From Paulownia fortunei (taxonomy: Eukaryota; Streptophyta; Magnoliopsida; Lamiales; Paulowniaceae): DNA of 64,000 nucleotides. The translations under genes were made by a program, and so were the position numbers. The DNA is taken from positions 12,922,071-12,986,070 of the forward strand of contig CM033118.1 of the NCBI GenBank assembly GCA_019321725.1. The letters are read 5' to 3'. The notes under the pieces were generated by a model. That model saw only the letters and a program-made list of their open reading frames with translations. It was not told the origin of the DNA and did no database searches. Shown in pieces: positions 25,251 to 37,699 of the stretch (its first letter is position 1; each line of letters starts with the position of its first letter).

Positions 25251-27398
25251 TATTGAACCTAAAAGGGAAAAAAATCCAAATATTCTAGAATTTAGTGATG
25301 TATAAAGCTTGCTTCAATATACAACATTTACTGAAAATATTTAAATTACCAACCTTCTGAATCACATGAAATCATTTGAACTTTCGAAAGCAATCTAACA
25401 TGGGAATTTTTCATATGATTCTTAACTATGTTTATATATTCACGCCTCCATGTAGTATTTTGATTGGAATATTATTTTCATTTTATCAAGATTTCTCTGT
25501 TGATATACATATGTCACTGTAGCATAAAAATATATAATTATTTATAAAAGTGTCATACATATATTTTGAATACTTAAATGATAAAAGTAATCATCTTTCT
25601 AAATTTACAATGAGAAATTCAATATTTTAGAAAACTATATACTCGTTGATCAAATTTCACATCTTTTGAGATATGAAGCTGAATATCATCCATTGAAGGA
25701 TAATTATGTACTCTTCTGAAGATTTTTGAGAAAACAAATGCTAAGAACAATGGACCTCTAAATTGTAATCGACAAAGGTTTATAGTTTTTCTACAATACC
25801 TTAATTCAAACTAACAAAGGTTTATATATAGTTCCTTAATTCAAGCTAAAATACCAAAATAAAAAATAAAAAAATACCATGTTGTAAAGTCATAATATGC
25901 ACATGCAAATAGAAAATAGAACTTATACATGTATTATGAATACTTAAATACTTAAAAGTAATAAACTTCCAAAGTCTATAATAAAAAATTTAATACTAAA
26001 TGTATTTTACCTGATGATAAATTGATATGAACGATTGTCGATATATTAACTTTTCTGAAGAAATCGAATTGCAAAAAGAAATCAAAGAATGTCTAGAAAT
26101 ATATGCAAATATAAATATTTATTAATTCTATATCTGTATTCATTAAAAAAAACTTTTGAAAGGATTAAGAAAAATAAAAGTAAATAACCTCAATTATTAA
26201 TTTCCCAAAGTAGTAATAGTATCAAATGCCAAGAATTATTGTAATTAAAAAAATAATTAATTCAAATGCCTTCACAAGTTATGTTATCACCATCAACATA
26301 AATATTACTGCCTTTCCTAATTACCCGTTGATTGCTTTGTTTGAATCCCCTCGTTTCTCCACCATTGTTTTCTGCACATATATATTGTTTGTAAACAAAA
26401 GAAAGGAATATTTGATTTTTTCTTTATTTAGTTTATCTTTGTTATTGGATTAGAGTGGAACTATTTCAAAATTGGTTGGGCACATTATTGTCCTCCATCA
26501 ATATATGTTAAGAAATCAACACTTTAAGAAATCAAAACATGCCGTAACTTTGAATATCAATCAGTTTGTGTTTAAATTATCAAAAATTGAATGACTTTGG
26601 TTAATCTTAAACAAGAAATTTTAACTTATAACTTGTATTTAAATAATCAACAATAGAACACTTTTAACATTTACCAATAGGGTCATGCCATGAAAAGTCC
26701 AATAAAAAAATAAAACACATAGACCATTTATTTATATCTCTATCAATTTGCATGAACTGAATAAAGGCAATATACACAAACAGAATGGGTCAAAATGAAT
26801 TATATGAAAATAATAGATGGAAAAAGTGGAAGGACAATCATATATTTCCTTTGATATTCAATATCCAATCCATGAACCATCAACTTTTACACTCATAAAA
26901 AAATATATATTTCCTATCCATTCTTTCTTGCACTATGAAATCATAGGAAGAATAATTACCGAGAAATGATAGAAGAAAATAGAGAAGAAAAATAACGAGG
27001 GATAGAACAAAGCCGATCCTTGGCTTTCTTGCACTGTAAACTGATAGGAAGAAGCAAGACAGAAGAAGAAGAATTACAAAGAGAGTAAGGTAAGTATTAA
27101 AAAAATTAAAAGGATAGAAAGAGCCGTTCAGATTTTCTCTGCCCAAGTCTCCTTGTATGGTTGGTGTTCTATTTTTGAAATATTAACAAATTGAATTATA
27201 CAATTGTCATTAAAATAAAATGTTTGATAGATTTTATGTTGTGACTCCTTGTGTTCTCTCTTTTTTAGTTTGACTTGAACTTTATCAAATTAGTTATAAT
27301 TAAATTATATTATTGCCATTATAATTAACAATGTTAAAGGGTTATTTTAGTCCAATAAAAAATTAGACGAAACATTCACACTTTTATAATAGTATAAA
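25251..27398 (-). other. Helitron 5' non-coding region
   Basis: AT-rich sequence with no domain that I recognise. It includes two similar segments at about 26925-26950 and 27025-27050 (CTTTCTTGCACT followed by an ATAGGAAGAA motif). It ends at the putative Helitron 5' terminus near 27398. An open frame on the minus strand at 26880-27146 is hydrophobic but low-complexity, and I do not call it a gene. Confidence 0.5.
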
Positions 27399-27729
27399 AA
27401 ATAAACAAAAAAAAGTTCACTTTCACTACTTCACACATGACATGCTAATTACTATAAACACCTGCGTATGTAGTTTTCTTTGTATTTTGTAAAAGGCGAT
27501 AATATTATTAGGAAGCACAGCTCTAACAAACCTTCTAACAAATGTAGGTAAGTCATTTTGTCCATCTTCGGTTTAAGGTAGCACCTCGAGCCACATGGCG
27601 TGCACATTAATTTCCAATTCTTTTAACCAAGTTAACATATATAAAATTATTAGTAGAGTGTAATAAAAAATGCAATACGACGTATAATAGAAGATTTTGA
27701 TACGAGAATTTTTTTTGGAAAAAACTCTT
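27399..27729. other. Spacer without recognised features
   Basis: AT-rich flank between the Helitron 5' end and the LINE remnant. Nothing supportable seen on either strand. Confidence 0.5.
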
Positions 27730-29100
27730 AAAATTATGGCATATTATTTGAACGGATGTAATTGTATCCTTAACTTTCTCAACAACAGGAATTTGCTACC
27801 CAAATTTAGTTATAATCGTATAGTTTTAATCTTTAAATGTCCTCAACCGAAGTAGCCACTCAATTAAGCCCTATTAGCCTTTTGCAATGTAATTTACAAA
27901 ATAGCTTCTAAAACCATTGCTCAAACCAATATCATATGGGATTCACAATCCGCTTTTGTGCCTGGTCTCATTTTTTCTGACAATGTGCTTGTTGCTATGA
28001 CATTAACCACTCCGTAAACAACAAATATCGCAGTAAAGAAGGTCACGTAGTTCTTAAGATAGATATGAGTAAGGCGTATCATTGAGTTGACTGGATTTTT
28101 CCGAATAAATTATTGAGTAGACGAGGTTTTTTTCATAGAGAGGTAATGCGTTTAATTATGGTTTGCATTTTTACTATTTCATATTTCATGATACTAAATG
28201 ATGAACAATTCAGATATTTTTTCCATAGAGGGGTTCATTGCTCTATTTTAGTTCCGAGTTAATCAACTTAAACTCTTTAGCAAAAAGCATACTTATCTTT
28301 TTTTTTTTTAAGTGCAGAAGTTCTCACGCTGTAGGAGGAAGAACACAAAGGGACGATCATTGTATAGTCATTTGATGGGTATGCTTATTTTATTTTATTT
28401 TAATTCAACACATATTTAATTTCAATCTTTAGATTTTGTAGACTCAAGAGATCCAAATTATATTAAAGACCCCCATAAGAATCATATTCCAATTAAATAG
28501 ATATAAATATTCCATCCTACTCATTTACATGGTAGACATTTTATTTTTCGCTTTCAATTGTAATTATTATCTCTAAAATTTTTATAAGAGTCTGCTCGTG
28601 TTACAGGTAGAAAACCCAATTTTAGGAACAACAATTAGGATACAAGTGTTAGATAAGAGCACCAATTAAGGTACAAGTATTGAAGTGAAGTTGTCATACA
28701 TTAGAAACAACCAAAATCACCATTAATCATCACACACCTAGGGTTTCTCATCTGCTCTTTGCGGATTATCCCTTGATATTTATTCAGGCTATGTCTTCGG
28801 CGGTTGAAAGTATCAAGGATGTTCTTGAAAGATATTGTCCAAGTTAACTCGTGTTTTCGGCAAGAATGCACCAGTGGGGTTCTTGGAATTCGCATTGAGG
28901 ATAGACGTGAAAAATAACTTGGATTGTTGTCCTTAATTGGTAGCTCCAAGAGGAACTCTTCTCATCACTCAAATTGTGGATTTGGAACAAAATGCAGGGT
29001 TGGAAATCAAACCTCCTATCTCAAGTAGGTGAAGAAGTCCTACCCAAGGCGATTATTCAAGCTATATCTTCTCCTTGATTCTGTAAATCCAGTAGTACAG
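27730..29100 (+). pseudogene. L1-type LINE reverse transcriptase remnant
   Basis: Plus-strand blocks in the order of a plant L1 RT. At about 27820-27920 are FKCPQPK and CNVIYKIASKTIAQ. At about 28035-28100 is GHVVLKIDMSKAYH, RT motif A with its Asp. At 28150-28260 are VCIFTISYFMILNDEQFRYF and RGVHC (the RGLRQGD region decayed). At 28780-28840 is AVESIKDVLERYC. At 28890-29090 are IRIEDRREK and LGLLSLIGSSKR, then, after a frameshift, IWNKMQGWKSNLLSQVGEE. The YADD-type active-site block between 28260 and 28770 is not recognisable. Multiple stops. Old, 5'-truncated LINE. Confidence 0.85.
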
Positions 29101-29260
29101 GATATTATTTTTTCTTGATTTTATTCGTATAACTTCCAGATTGGTTGTTATCATGTATTTAGGCTAATCTTAGGTTCTATACACTTATATTGTTGTGTAC
29201 ATCAACGAACAAAACAGGTAAATGCCCTTTTTTCTCAAACTCTTATATGGTATTAGTTTT

Positions 29261-30853
29261 TGTGAATTTTGTGAAAGTAAGTGCACGCTATTATAAACAA
29301 ACAATAGATGAGTAAGTATTATTCTCACGAGAATTGAGAATTACTAAGTACTTAAAATTTTATTAATTCTAATTTTATTCTAATAAATGCAAGAAAGAGT
29401 TGATAGTTGTAAACTAAAGCAAACTAATACTCAACAGAAAATAGGGATTAAACTTCAATAACTTAAAATTCATGATTTCACCTAATTAGTTTGAATCAAA
29501 TTATCAATCGCATCAATCTCAATTTATTTTCTTAATTTGTAGTTAAGAATTCCTAAATTCTTCACTAACCTATCTAAATGTCTAATGAGAAAATTATTAA
29601 TTGTCAATTCACTATAATATTATGTGATTAAACTTTTAGCAATTCATCGGGTTATGTGAATTTCAAACAAAATTATACAAATTACATAAATGTATTCCTA
29701 TTCTTCCCAAATATCATTATCATTAACAATTCATCTATTTAGTGACAATTAATTAGAAACATTAAAATCCATGAAAATAACTCAATTAAAGAAAATAAAT
29801 AATAGATTAAATTTATAGAAATATTCAACATATTCTAATTAGATTATATAAAACCCTATAAAAGAGAAATTAGTCCATAATTATGACTATCAGATCCATG
29901 CACAACTTTGAATTCAAGATAAAAGCAAAGTAAAAAGAAAAAGAAAAAAATAGTTCTAAAATTTTGAAGGATAAAGCCCCAATCATGATCTCTAAAGCCT
30001 TTGCCCTCGATTTCTTCTTAATTTCTCCTCTTTTCAAAGCCGAGAAAGTCCCAAAAATATTCTTAGGTTTTAGGTTATATAGTTCTCCTCAAGAAGAAGC
30101 CTAAAAAATAGAGTAAAAATTATTTTTCAGTTTTTCTCACCGACTGGCACCACGACGCCAAAGTCTTGGGCCGCAGCTCTGAATATTCTGGAATGCATCT
30201 CACTTTGGTGCCACTGTGTTGAATTCATAGGCCATGATGGTAACCTTTTTGGACTAATGGTGCTGCGGTGCCACAAGCTTGGGTCGCGGCACCGTATGTT
30301 CTATTTCTCTCAGCATCTTACAATGATTTCTGACCTATTTTCTAATTAAATTGGTTTTTGATCTCTATATATGAATTATAGCACTATCTGTAATCTCTCC
30401 ATATCCATTTAAATCAGCTCAAAATCAAATTTGTGAAAAGAGTTATGCCAAAACTACAAAAATGTACTATATTTAGAAGTTACAGTCAAATACTGACTCT
30501 TTAACCCAATTTTTCTCTTATAAATTAACTAAACTGGGCTAAGTTACCAACATAAAAGTTATAGAACTATCTCTTATCTTCCCAATAAGTTAAAAACTAG
30601 GTTAATAGGGATTTAGAGCTAAATGTTATGCCCAAAATGAAAAGACTGCCTAAATATCACTATGGTGCTGCAATATTCTGGGCTTGTAATGTGGATTCTC
30701 CAAATTTTCTATCGATTTTTTATTCCATTTCCATTTTCTTCCTCATTTTTGTGTTATATACAATGTTTCAAACAAAATGGATAAAAATCAACCAAAATTT
30801 CTTGAAATGTAGAAAATATTAAGTTAAAAGTATTCGAAAAAATCAAATTAACA
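29261..30853 (-). repeat. 3' LTR of the Athila-type element
   Basis: About 1.59 kb. On the plus strand it starts TGTGAATTTTGTGAAAGTAAG, and its first 350 bases match the LTR remnant at 40804-41160 (for example TGTAAACTAAAGCAAACTA in both). Its other edge is placed at 30853 because the minus-strand purine stretch AAGTTTGGGGAT lies immediately outside and the LTR would start TGTTAATTTG. Boundaries good to within a few bases on the left, less certain on the right. Confidence 0.75.
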
Positions 30854-32200
30854 AATATCCCCAAACTTAGCTTGTTCTTAAGTAAAACAAAGAAAACTAG
30901 ATAAATGACTAAACTTATCAATGCAAACATTAGGAATAACTAGAATTGAATCATCACCCTACCTCAAAGATTACTAAAAATAATAATTTAGAAAGAATTA
31001 CATGAATGTGTTTATGTTTAAAGTGCTAACTTGCATGCCAATTTTAGTATAACCTCGTCACTTTGTGTATATGTGTATAACCATTTCATCAAGTCAAACT
31101 TACCACCCGAATAGGTTTATAAAGATAAGTACTTTCTAAAAATTCTACTTTGATTGATATTTATTAATTTTTTTCAAACTCTATAAGCTAGCTTTTCACA
31201 TTAATCTCTACTAATATAGATGGACATGACATCAAATATTAAAAGAACTTTCAAACCTTGTAATGTGTGGCTTGGGTCATTGTTAGGTTAATTGGAAAAT
31301 AAAATGGCTCAACCCAAAATACACAAATATTCTAGAAGAGTGATTGTCAAATCCGACCTCTCAATATTTTACCTTTAGCTTCCTTTTTTCTTTTGATTTG
31401 TCATTTGAAACCCCTTCTTTCTTTTTATCTTTTTTCTTTTCTTTTCTTCTCTTTTCTAACATGAAATTTTGCAACCCCTAACTTACATTGTTTTATATTG
31501 ATAATAAGAATGCATTCTTCTCCTTCACACGTTTCTTGTCATTCTCCTAATTTTTTCTTTTTCTCTTAATAATCTTTCTTCTTCTTCTTGTTTTTTTATA
31601 GGGAGATTACACAAAAAAAAAATTCCACAACTACCCAATATGTGCGGATTTGTTCAAATTCAAATCATGTTTTCTAATAAATGTGGGCAGAGTGAACGAT
31701 AAAAATATAGGAGAAATTTTTGAAGGCTACGAACACTTTGTGAGGTGATAAAGAAACAAGCCCAATTAAGCTCAACGGGAATGCTAAAGATAAAATATGA
31801 TAATTTGATAGGCTTGAAAGGCTTAAACATTCCAAAAGTGGCCTAAATTATTTCATGAATGCTATGTCCTCTAGGATTTCGCATGAACTAATGATCAAAC
31901 AAGTTCTAGAGTTGGTGGAATCTTTAAAAAAATAATTATTCCTCATCAACTCTCTCTAAATGCTCCAAAAATGACTCATCAAACAACTATGTGATCAATT
32001 ATAACAAGAATCACAAGGCAAGCCAAAACTAACATGTAAAACCAACACATAGCCAAAAACACTTATCAATTCTCAAGAATTATCATCAATGCAATAAATT
32101 TTTATCACATGGCCCAAATGATTCAACAACTGTACAAATCAATTTTCACTATTAGACAAAATGAAAGAATAAAATAGAAAAAGACACTCCTAAGAATCAT
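30854..32200 (-). other. Non-coding 3' part of the Athila-type interior
   Basis: AT-rich, low-complexity sequence where pol and the env-like gene of a complete Athila would lie. I see no RT, RNase H or integrase motifs. Homopolymer runs occur at about 31610-31622 and 32224-32240. Confidence 0.6.
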
Positions 32201-32279
32201 GAAGCATGAAATACAGATAGAACAAAAAAAAAAAAAAAACACTCCCCAAACTTGAATACGACATTGTCTTTAATGTGAA

Positions 32280-34444
32280 AGAAGATAAGTGCAGAGGATT
32301 TGCCTTTTGGGCCGCGATGCTTCTACCTCGATTTTGAGTAGTATTTCAGCATGTCATATTGCAACCTTAAAGAATAACACAAAGAAAATTTTAATTAAAT
32401 ACAATTGAAACTAGGATAATGATGCAATCTAAATTAAATTGGTAATTTAGAATAAATAAAAAATCGATTGCAAGGAAAATTCTATGAAAGCAAAGAAACT
32501 AAAATAACTTGGGTTGTCTCTAAAGAATTGCTTAGTTTATAGTTATCAGTTAGACTTTCTTTAAAAGACTTTATCTTGGGTCTACCAAAATGATCATAGA
32601 CTCGTGAAAGGTCCCATCACAATCAAAGTTTCCTTTTAATTATTTTCTCAATCACTCGATGCACATACTTCATGGTCTTAGGGTCATCTTTGTTGGAGAA
32701 CCCAATTGTACATGACGAGTGTTTTTCTAGAAGAATTTTTTTGATACTAGTATCAACTCACAAACAACTATCTACTACGTTTGGATATTTTATCGCCTTG
32801 AATACATTGAATGAGACTTGTTCATCTTAAACTCTCAAAATTAGTTGGCATTTCTACACAATAATCTAAGCTCTCTCGGTAGCTAAGAATGGTCAATCAA
32901 GAATAATTGAAATATCTTGATCTTCATCCATATGAAGAATAAAAAATTATGTCGGGAAGATGAACTTGTCTACTTTCACCAATATGTCTTCAATGATCCC
33001 CTCGGATATTTGATGGATATATAAGCCAATTGCAAAAATAGTGATTAGCTTTTCTTCTCCAAGCTAAAGCTTTCTATAAATAGAAAAAAGGAATCAAATT
33101 AATACTTCACCTAAATCATGTAAAACTTTTATCAAAATATGTATTTCTAATGGTGAAAGAAATCGTAAAACTCCCTAGATCTTTTGGCCTGGGGGTGACT
33201 TTTTTTGGAGAATAGCAGTTCACTCTTCAGTTGGTACCATTGTCTTATATTCCTCCAACTTTCTATTGTTGGAAAGAATCTCCTTCATGAAGTTCGCTTA
33301 ACTGAGCATCTACAAAATAAAAATGTGCAAAAACATCCAGAAACTTAGAAAATTGCTTATTTGATTTTTGCTTCTGGAAGCACTGAGAAAAAAATATAGA
33401 TGGAACATATGGTAGAGGGTTATCTCATAACAACTTTGATCTTGGTTTTTTAGCATTTTTGTTCAACGTTCCATCATATTTAACCAGTAGTTTTGCCTTT
33501 AGCTCATTCATTTTCCATTTTGGCTCTTGCAGCTTCTTACCACTTCAAAGGAAAATGGCTTGCACATTCTCCTTTAGATTTGTCTCAGTGTTGCTAGATA
33601 AGGAACCTTGAGGTTGTGTGTTAAGCATGTTGGCAATTTGACCCATTTGAAACTCCAAGTTTTGAATATAGGCTGATTGATTCTAAATTGAAGTCTTTGT
33701 CTCTATAAAGTGGCTTGCGTCCTTACCTTAAACTATTTGATGTTTATAGTGAATTAGGTAAGTGCATATTCTAATGATACCTTGTTAGTTGGTGGCTATG
33801 GTAGCGTTTGCAATTTAGTCTAAAAACTAAATGATGGATTCATTTTATTTTGAGTGTTTCTCCATGAAAAATTTGTATGATTATGTCATCCTGGATTATA
33901 TATACTAGAGAACAGTTTGTTTTGCCCGTTGAAGTTCCTGATAAAATGTACATATTCAGATTACGATGGAGCAAAATGATTGCAAATTTGACATTTAGTA
34001 CTAGCATATGCTCCATTGCACAACTCACAAATTTTAGGAGGAGTGTCAATAGGATTCACAGTTCATGACCCAATCTGTTTTGATAATGAAGCTACTTCGG
34101 CAGTAAGTGCAGTGAGTCAACTTTATGAACTCCAAATAATTTTTTTTGGTGTGACTCTCTCAAATGGCTGCTGATATGCATTTACAACCATGGTCTTAAG
34201 TAAGTCATATGCCTTTTCATGTGTTTTCCCCATTAATGCTCCTTATCTTGCTGCATACACTAAAGTTTTGGTTAACTACTCAATTCATTGTAGAAAGTAT
34301 ACACTTGTTGCCAATCAAGTAGTCTTAGATGAGGGCATAATCTCAGCAAATCCTTATACCTTTCTATGGCTTCGTGCAGTGATTCCATATTATGCTGAGT
34401 GAAGTAGTAATATCATTATGCATCTTGGTCGTCTTGGTATGAAG
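32280..34444 (-). pseudogene. Athila-type gag (C-terminal part) and protease region, decayed
   Basis: Minus-strand similarity in order. At 34420-34080: NDITTS, KTTWLATSVYF, GALMGKTHEKAYDLLKTM and LTALTAEVASLSKQ. At about 34040-33850: a zinc-knuckle-like CELCNGAYAST, then VHFIRNFNGQN and NPG-HNHTNFSW. At about 33690-33560: NLEFQMGQIANMLNTQPQGS. At about 33200-33080: VTPRPKDLGSFTIS, leading to the protease region (catalytic LGAS lost; SINLIPF remains). At about 32890-32750: LILRV-DEQVSFNVFKAIKYP. Stops and frameshifts throughout. Confidence 0.85.
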
Positions 34445-34952
34445 TGATGCGGCTAAAAATTGAGTATTAAATAATTTACCTTTTCCAAAGTGATTTATAC
34501 TACGAATTCATAGTTTCATGAATCCAATTCCACAAATCCATAATTTTACCTATAATTTGCAAAACAATAGTGCATTATGACAAACGTTACCCCTCAACAC
34601 TCAAGTTAGAATCGATTGTATGGAAAATAATTAGATATTAGAGTTATTTAAGTAAATTTGATGTAATGATATATACCATATTCCACGAAGGAGAAAATAT
34701 AATTATATGATGAGAAAAAGATAATTATCTTGTGTGATAAGTCTCATTTTTCTTATCAGATTAGAGTTTCTAATTTTTAGAAGATCAATTTTCCAAGAAT
34801 TGTATATCAATAGGACTCTACTAATTACAACTCTAAAAGGCCCAAAGTTATATTTAAGGCCATTATATTTTATATGGGCTTAACTCATTCATGAGTAAGT
34901 TAGTTCAGCCTAAAACAAATAAATCTAAGTATTAGGGCTAATTTTGACCACA
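34445..34952 (-). repeat. 3' LTR of the LARD-like element
   Basis: 508 bp. Starts TGTGGTCAAAATT on the minus strand and ends GCCGCATCA. Diverged from its partner by many substitutions, so an old insertion. Confidence 0.78.
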
Positions 34953-35399
34953 TTAGATAGTCTCTGCACTCATGAACTATAATAGTGGAATCATTTTTCT
35001 CTTGGTCAAACTATGGCCGACCTCGATAGAGGTTCTCAACATCGAAAGGTTAATTAATTAGTAATGAACTCATATTGAGCTCTAAACACTCAATCAATAA
35101 GGCTAGCAAAAGATTCCAACTCAAAAATCAATGAGCTTTGAGGTAATCAAATAGCACAGTCACCTTTTCACTGGCAATAAAGCCAACTATATGAGTTTAA
35201 CATCCGACAAGCTCAACTATATTTTGTTTTCTTTTTTTTCTTCAATACTATTTGAAATTGTAAATAAACGAAATGTAGATCTACCAATCCAGATCTGGAA
35301 TTGGTTAAGCAATTGAGGATCAAAACCCTAATCTTTTATTCAGCTCAGAGCATCCGCTCTTAATCAAGTATAAAAAATTATTTGCATTATTTCTAAGAT

Positions 35400-37190
35400 A
35401 ACTTAAGCACTTGGAGGTCAACTCCTTGAGCCTCTATCCAGTTAAAGGCCATGCCTTTGATAACTTTACCATTGCATATCAAACATATCCTTTGGAGCTT
35501 AGTTCTTGAGCTTCCATCCATTTTAAGACATCTACCTCTACTTAAGTATTAGATGACATTATATGATTATGGGGTAGTTCCCTGAGTATTTAGGCTAGTC
35601 ATACCTAGCTCCAAGCTAATAAAATTAGCAAATACTTAAACTCATAATTAATGAGCTCAAGAAAGAATATAAGCTCATAATTAATGATTACATCATCATT
35701 TCCATCTCACAAATGCTCATAATCTTTGAGCTAGTTAAAAGAAGCATAATATGCATCTATAATCAATAAGTTCGGTAAAAAATCTAGTTTAAAAATGAGC
35801 TCGATAGAGGTTTAGTTTATAATTTGTGAATAAAGTCATCATTACCTAGAAGTCAAGCCTAGTCGTTTGAAAAATATAGTTTTTAATCTGCATTTAAAAC
35901 TTATTAGCAAGTCAAGCTCAATACCCGCAAAGAGCTATGTTTAATTGTAGCATTAGGTTAAATTCTCAATCCATTGGACCATCAACTGCCTAAGCTCCAT
36001 ACGGGTAATACCCGAGCTAGGACATTCAACTCAGATACAAGAAGAGTGCCCATCTTATCTTTTCAAGCATTTGAAAAAGTATTTGATACATTTTGCGATT
36101 GACGAGTTATTAAATTGGAAGGTCAGGCTCCAAACCTTCTTGTCTAGTTTTAAAAGCACAAGCAATTTTCTAATTTCAATTTAATCAATTTTTTAAAACC
36201 TCCTCTTTATCGCGGGCATCTATCTTGAAGTTCGGATCCATTATTCTTGGACTAAAATTTATAGGCGTTCGCCTTTATAACTTGGAGGTTAGATCCCAGA
36301 GCCTTTATTTGAGGCATCCATTTTTAATTATTGGAGGTTGGATTTTCGAACCTTGGATTTGTTAAAGGTATTTTTCTATAGTCATTGGAAGTCAAATTCC
36401 CAAGCTCTTGAATGTTGGGTTCTCTATGCTTTAATTTTTATCTAGGCATTTGTCTTTCACTATTGGAGATTGGATTCCCAAACTTAGATTTATTTAAGGT
36501 AAACACCTTTGAGCGTTGGAGGTTGGATTCCCAAGCTATCCACTTACTTGGTCATCCGCACTTGAAGGCCAGATTCGTGAGCCTTTAATTAGTTTACAAC
36601 ATTCATCTTTGGTCAGTGGATGTAAAATTCTCAAGCATCCAATTTGCTTAGGGCATTCATTCGCCTTTGGTTGCTAGAAAACAAGATAGTTTATACTCAT
36701 GTTGGAGTCATCTCAAATTCACAACTCATTGAGTTATCAATTGGGTGAGCTCAACCGGAGTATCTGTAAGGATTATAACCATGGTAGCAGAGCATCAAAT
36801 TCTCCCTACTTTATCTAAGCTAGAGTATTCACCTTAGATAGAGTAACAATATGTATCTATATAACTTGGAGATCGGATCCCCGAGCCTCATCTTCATTAT
36901 GGCATCAGCCCTCGAAGGTTGGATCCCTACTCATTTGATAAAATTTTAAGGCATCCGCCTTTGAGAAGGTCAGATTCCCAAACTGTCATAACATAGTAAT
37001 TTACCTATCAAATTGAGGAGGTCGAATTCTCGAGTTCTCCTAACACAGGCATCCACCCTTTAAAATTACCATAACATCTATCTTATTAAACCAAAGAAGG
37101 TTGGATCCCCGAGCTCTCCTAACATAGACATTCACCCATTAAAAATATGAAAGCATCCGTCTTATTAAATCGTGGAGTCGAATTCCTAAA
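35400..37190 (+). repeat. Degenerate dispersed-tandem array in the LARD interior
   Basis: A loose repetition of two linked words on the plus strand: GGAGGTTGGATTCCCGAGC (many variants) and, 15-40 bases later, GGCATCCGCCTTTGA (variants). Copies are seen for example near 35410, 35490, 36280, 36335, 36390, 36465, 36510, 36560, 36870, 36910, 36965, 37020 and 37095. Spacing is about 50-110 bases. No continuous reading frame in either direction, so it is non-coding. Confidence 0.7.
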
Positions 37191-37194
37191 TTTT

Positions 37195-37570
37195 CCTATT
37201 AGACACTTTCGCCCATCAAAGATTTAGAAGGTTGGTTGATAGAACTCTCTCATTAGAGGCTTTCTCTATTCAAAGTTTTAGGAGGTTGGCTGATCAGTCT
37301 CTCCCATCAAAGGCTTTTGCTCGTCAAAGTTTTAGGAGGCCGACTGACTGAGCTTCCCATCAGAAGCTTTGCCCGTCATAATTTTAGAAGATCGTATGAT
37401 CGAGCTCTTTCATCAAAGACTTTATCTCGTTAAAGTTTTAGGAGGTCGGTTGACTGAGCTCTCCTATTAGAGTCTTTAGCCCATCATAGTTTTAGAAGGT
37501 CAACTGACCGAGCTCTTCCATTAAATGCTTTCACCCATCAAAGTTTTAGGAGATAGGCTAATCGAGCTCT
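37195..37570 (+). repeat. 54-bp tandem repeat array, about 7 units
   Basis: Units of 52-54 bases with consensus CTCATCAGAGGCTTTGCCC, GTCAAAGTTTTAGGAGGTC, GGCTGACTGAGCT. Seven adjacent copies are each some 10-25% diverged, followed by broken copies to about 37690. It looks like a locally amplified version of the looser array to its left. Confidence 0.85.
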
Positions 37571-37699
37571 CTCATTAGAGGCATTTGCCTGCCCATCAAA
37601 TAGATTAAAGGCTTTAGCTAGTTAAATAGATTAGAGGCATTCACCATTCAAATAAGTAAGAAGGTTTTACCATTAAATTTTTAAGAGGATGGATGCTTA

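Larger units (their letters stand above)
6763..27398 (-). mobile_element. Degenerate autonomous Helitron, split by two nested LTR insertions
   Basis: A rolling-circle transposon on the minus strand. Its 3' end is CTAG (6763-6766) followed by a T in the host, preceded on the minus strand by a hairpin (CATGTG...CACGTG, 6774-6790) about 11 bases away, the classic Helitron terminus. The 5' end is near 27398, where the minus strand reads TATACTATTATAAAAGTGTG, the usual plant Helitron start except that the leading TC has become TT. Inside are decayed Rep and Pif1-type helicase sequences in the expected order. Removing the solo LTR (8450-11405) and the gypsy element (13018-23502), each with one target-duplication copy, leaves about 7.2 kb. 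Stops and frameshifts show it is long dead. The 3' end is firm; the 5' end is less so. Confidence 0.85.

Noticed and set aside
26880..27146. Hydrophobic 88-codon frame that could be a membrane protein.
   Set aside because: Phe/Leu-rich composition comes from AT-rich DNA inside the Helitron 5' region; no signal, family or splice support.
37195..37570. CRISPR-like array of regular repeats.
   Set aside because: Units are contiguous with no unique spacers, in a plant retroelement. It is a tandem repeat.
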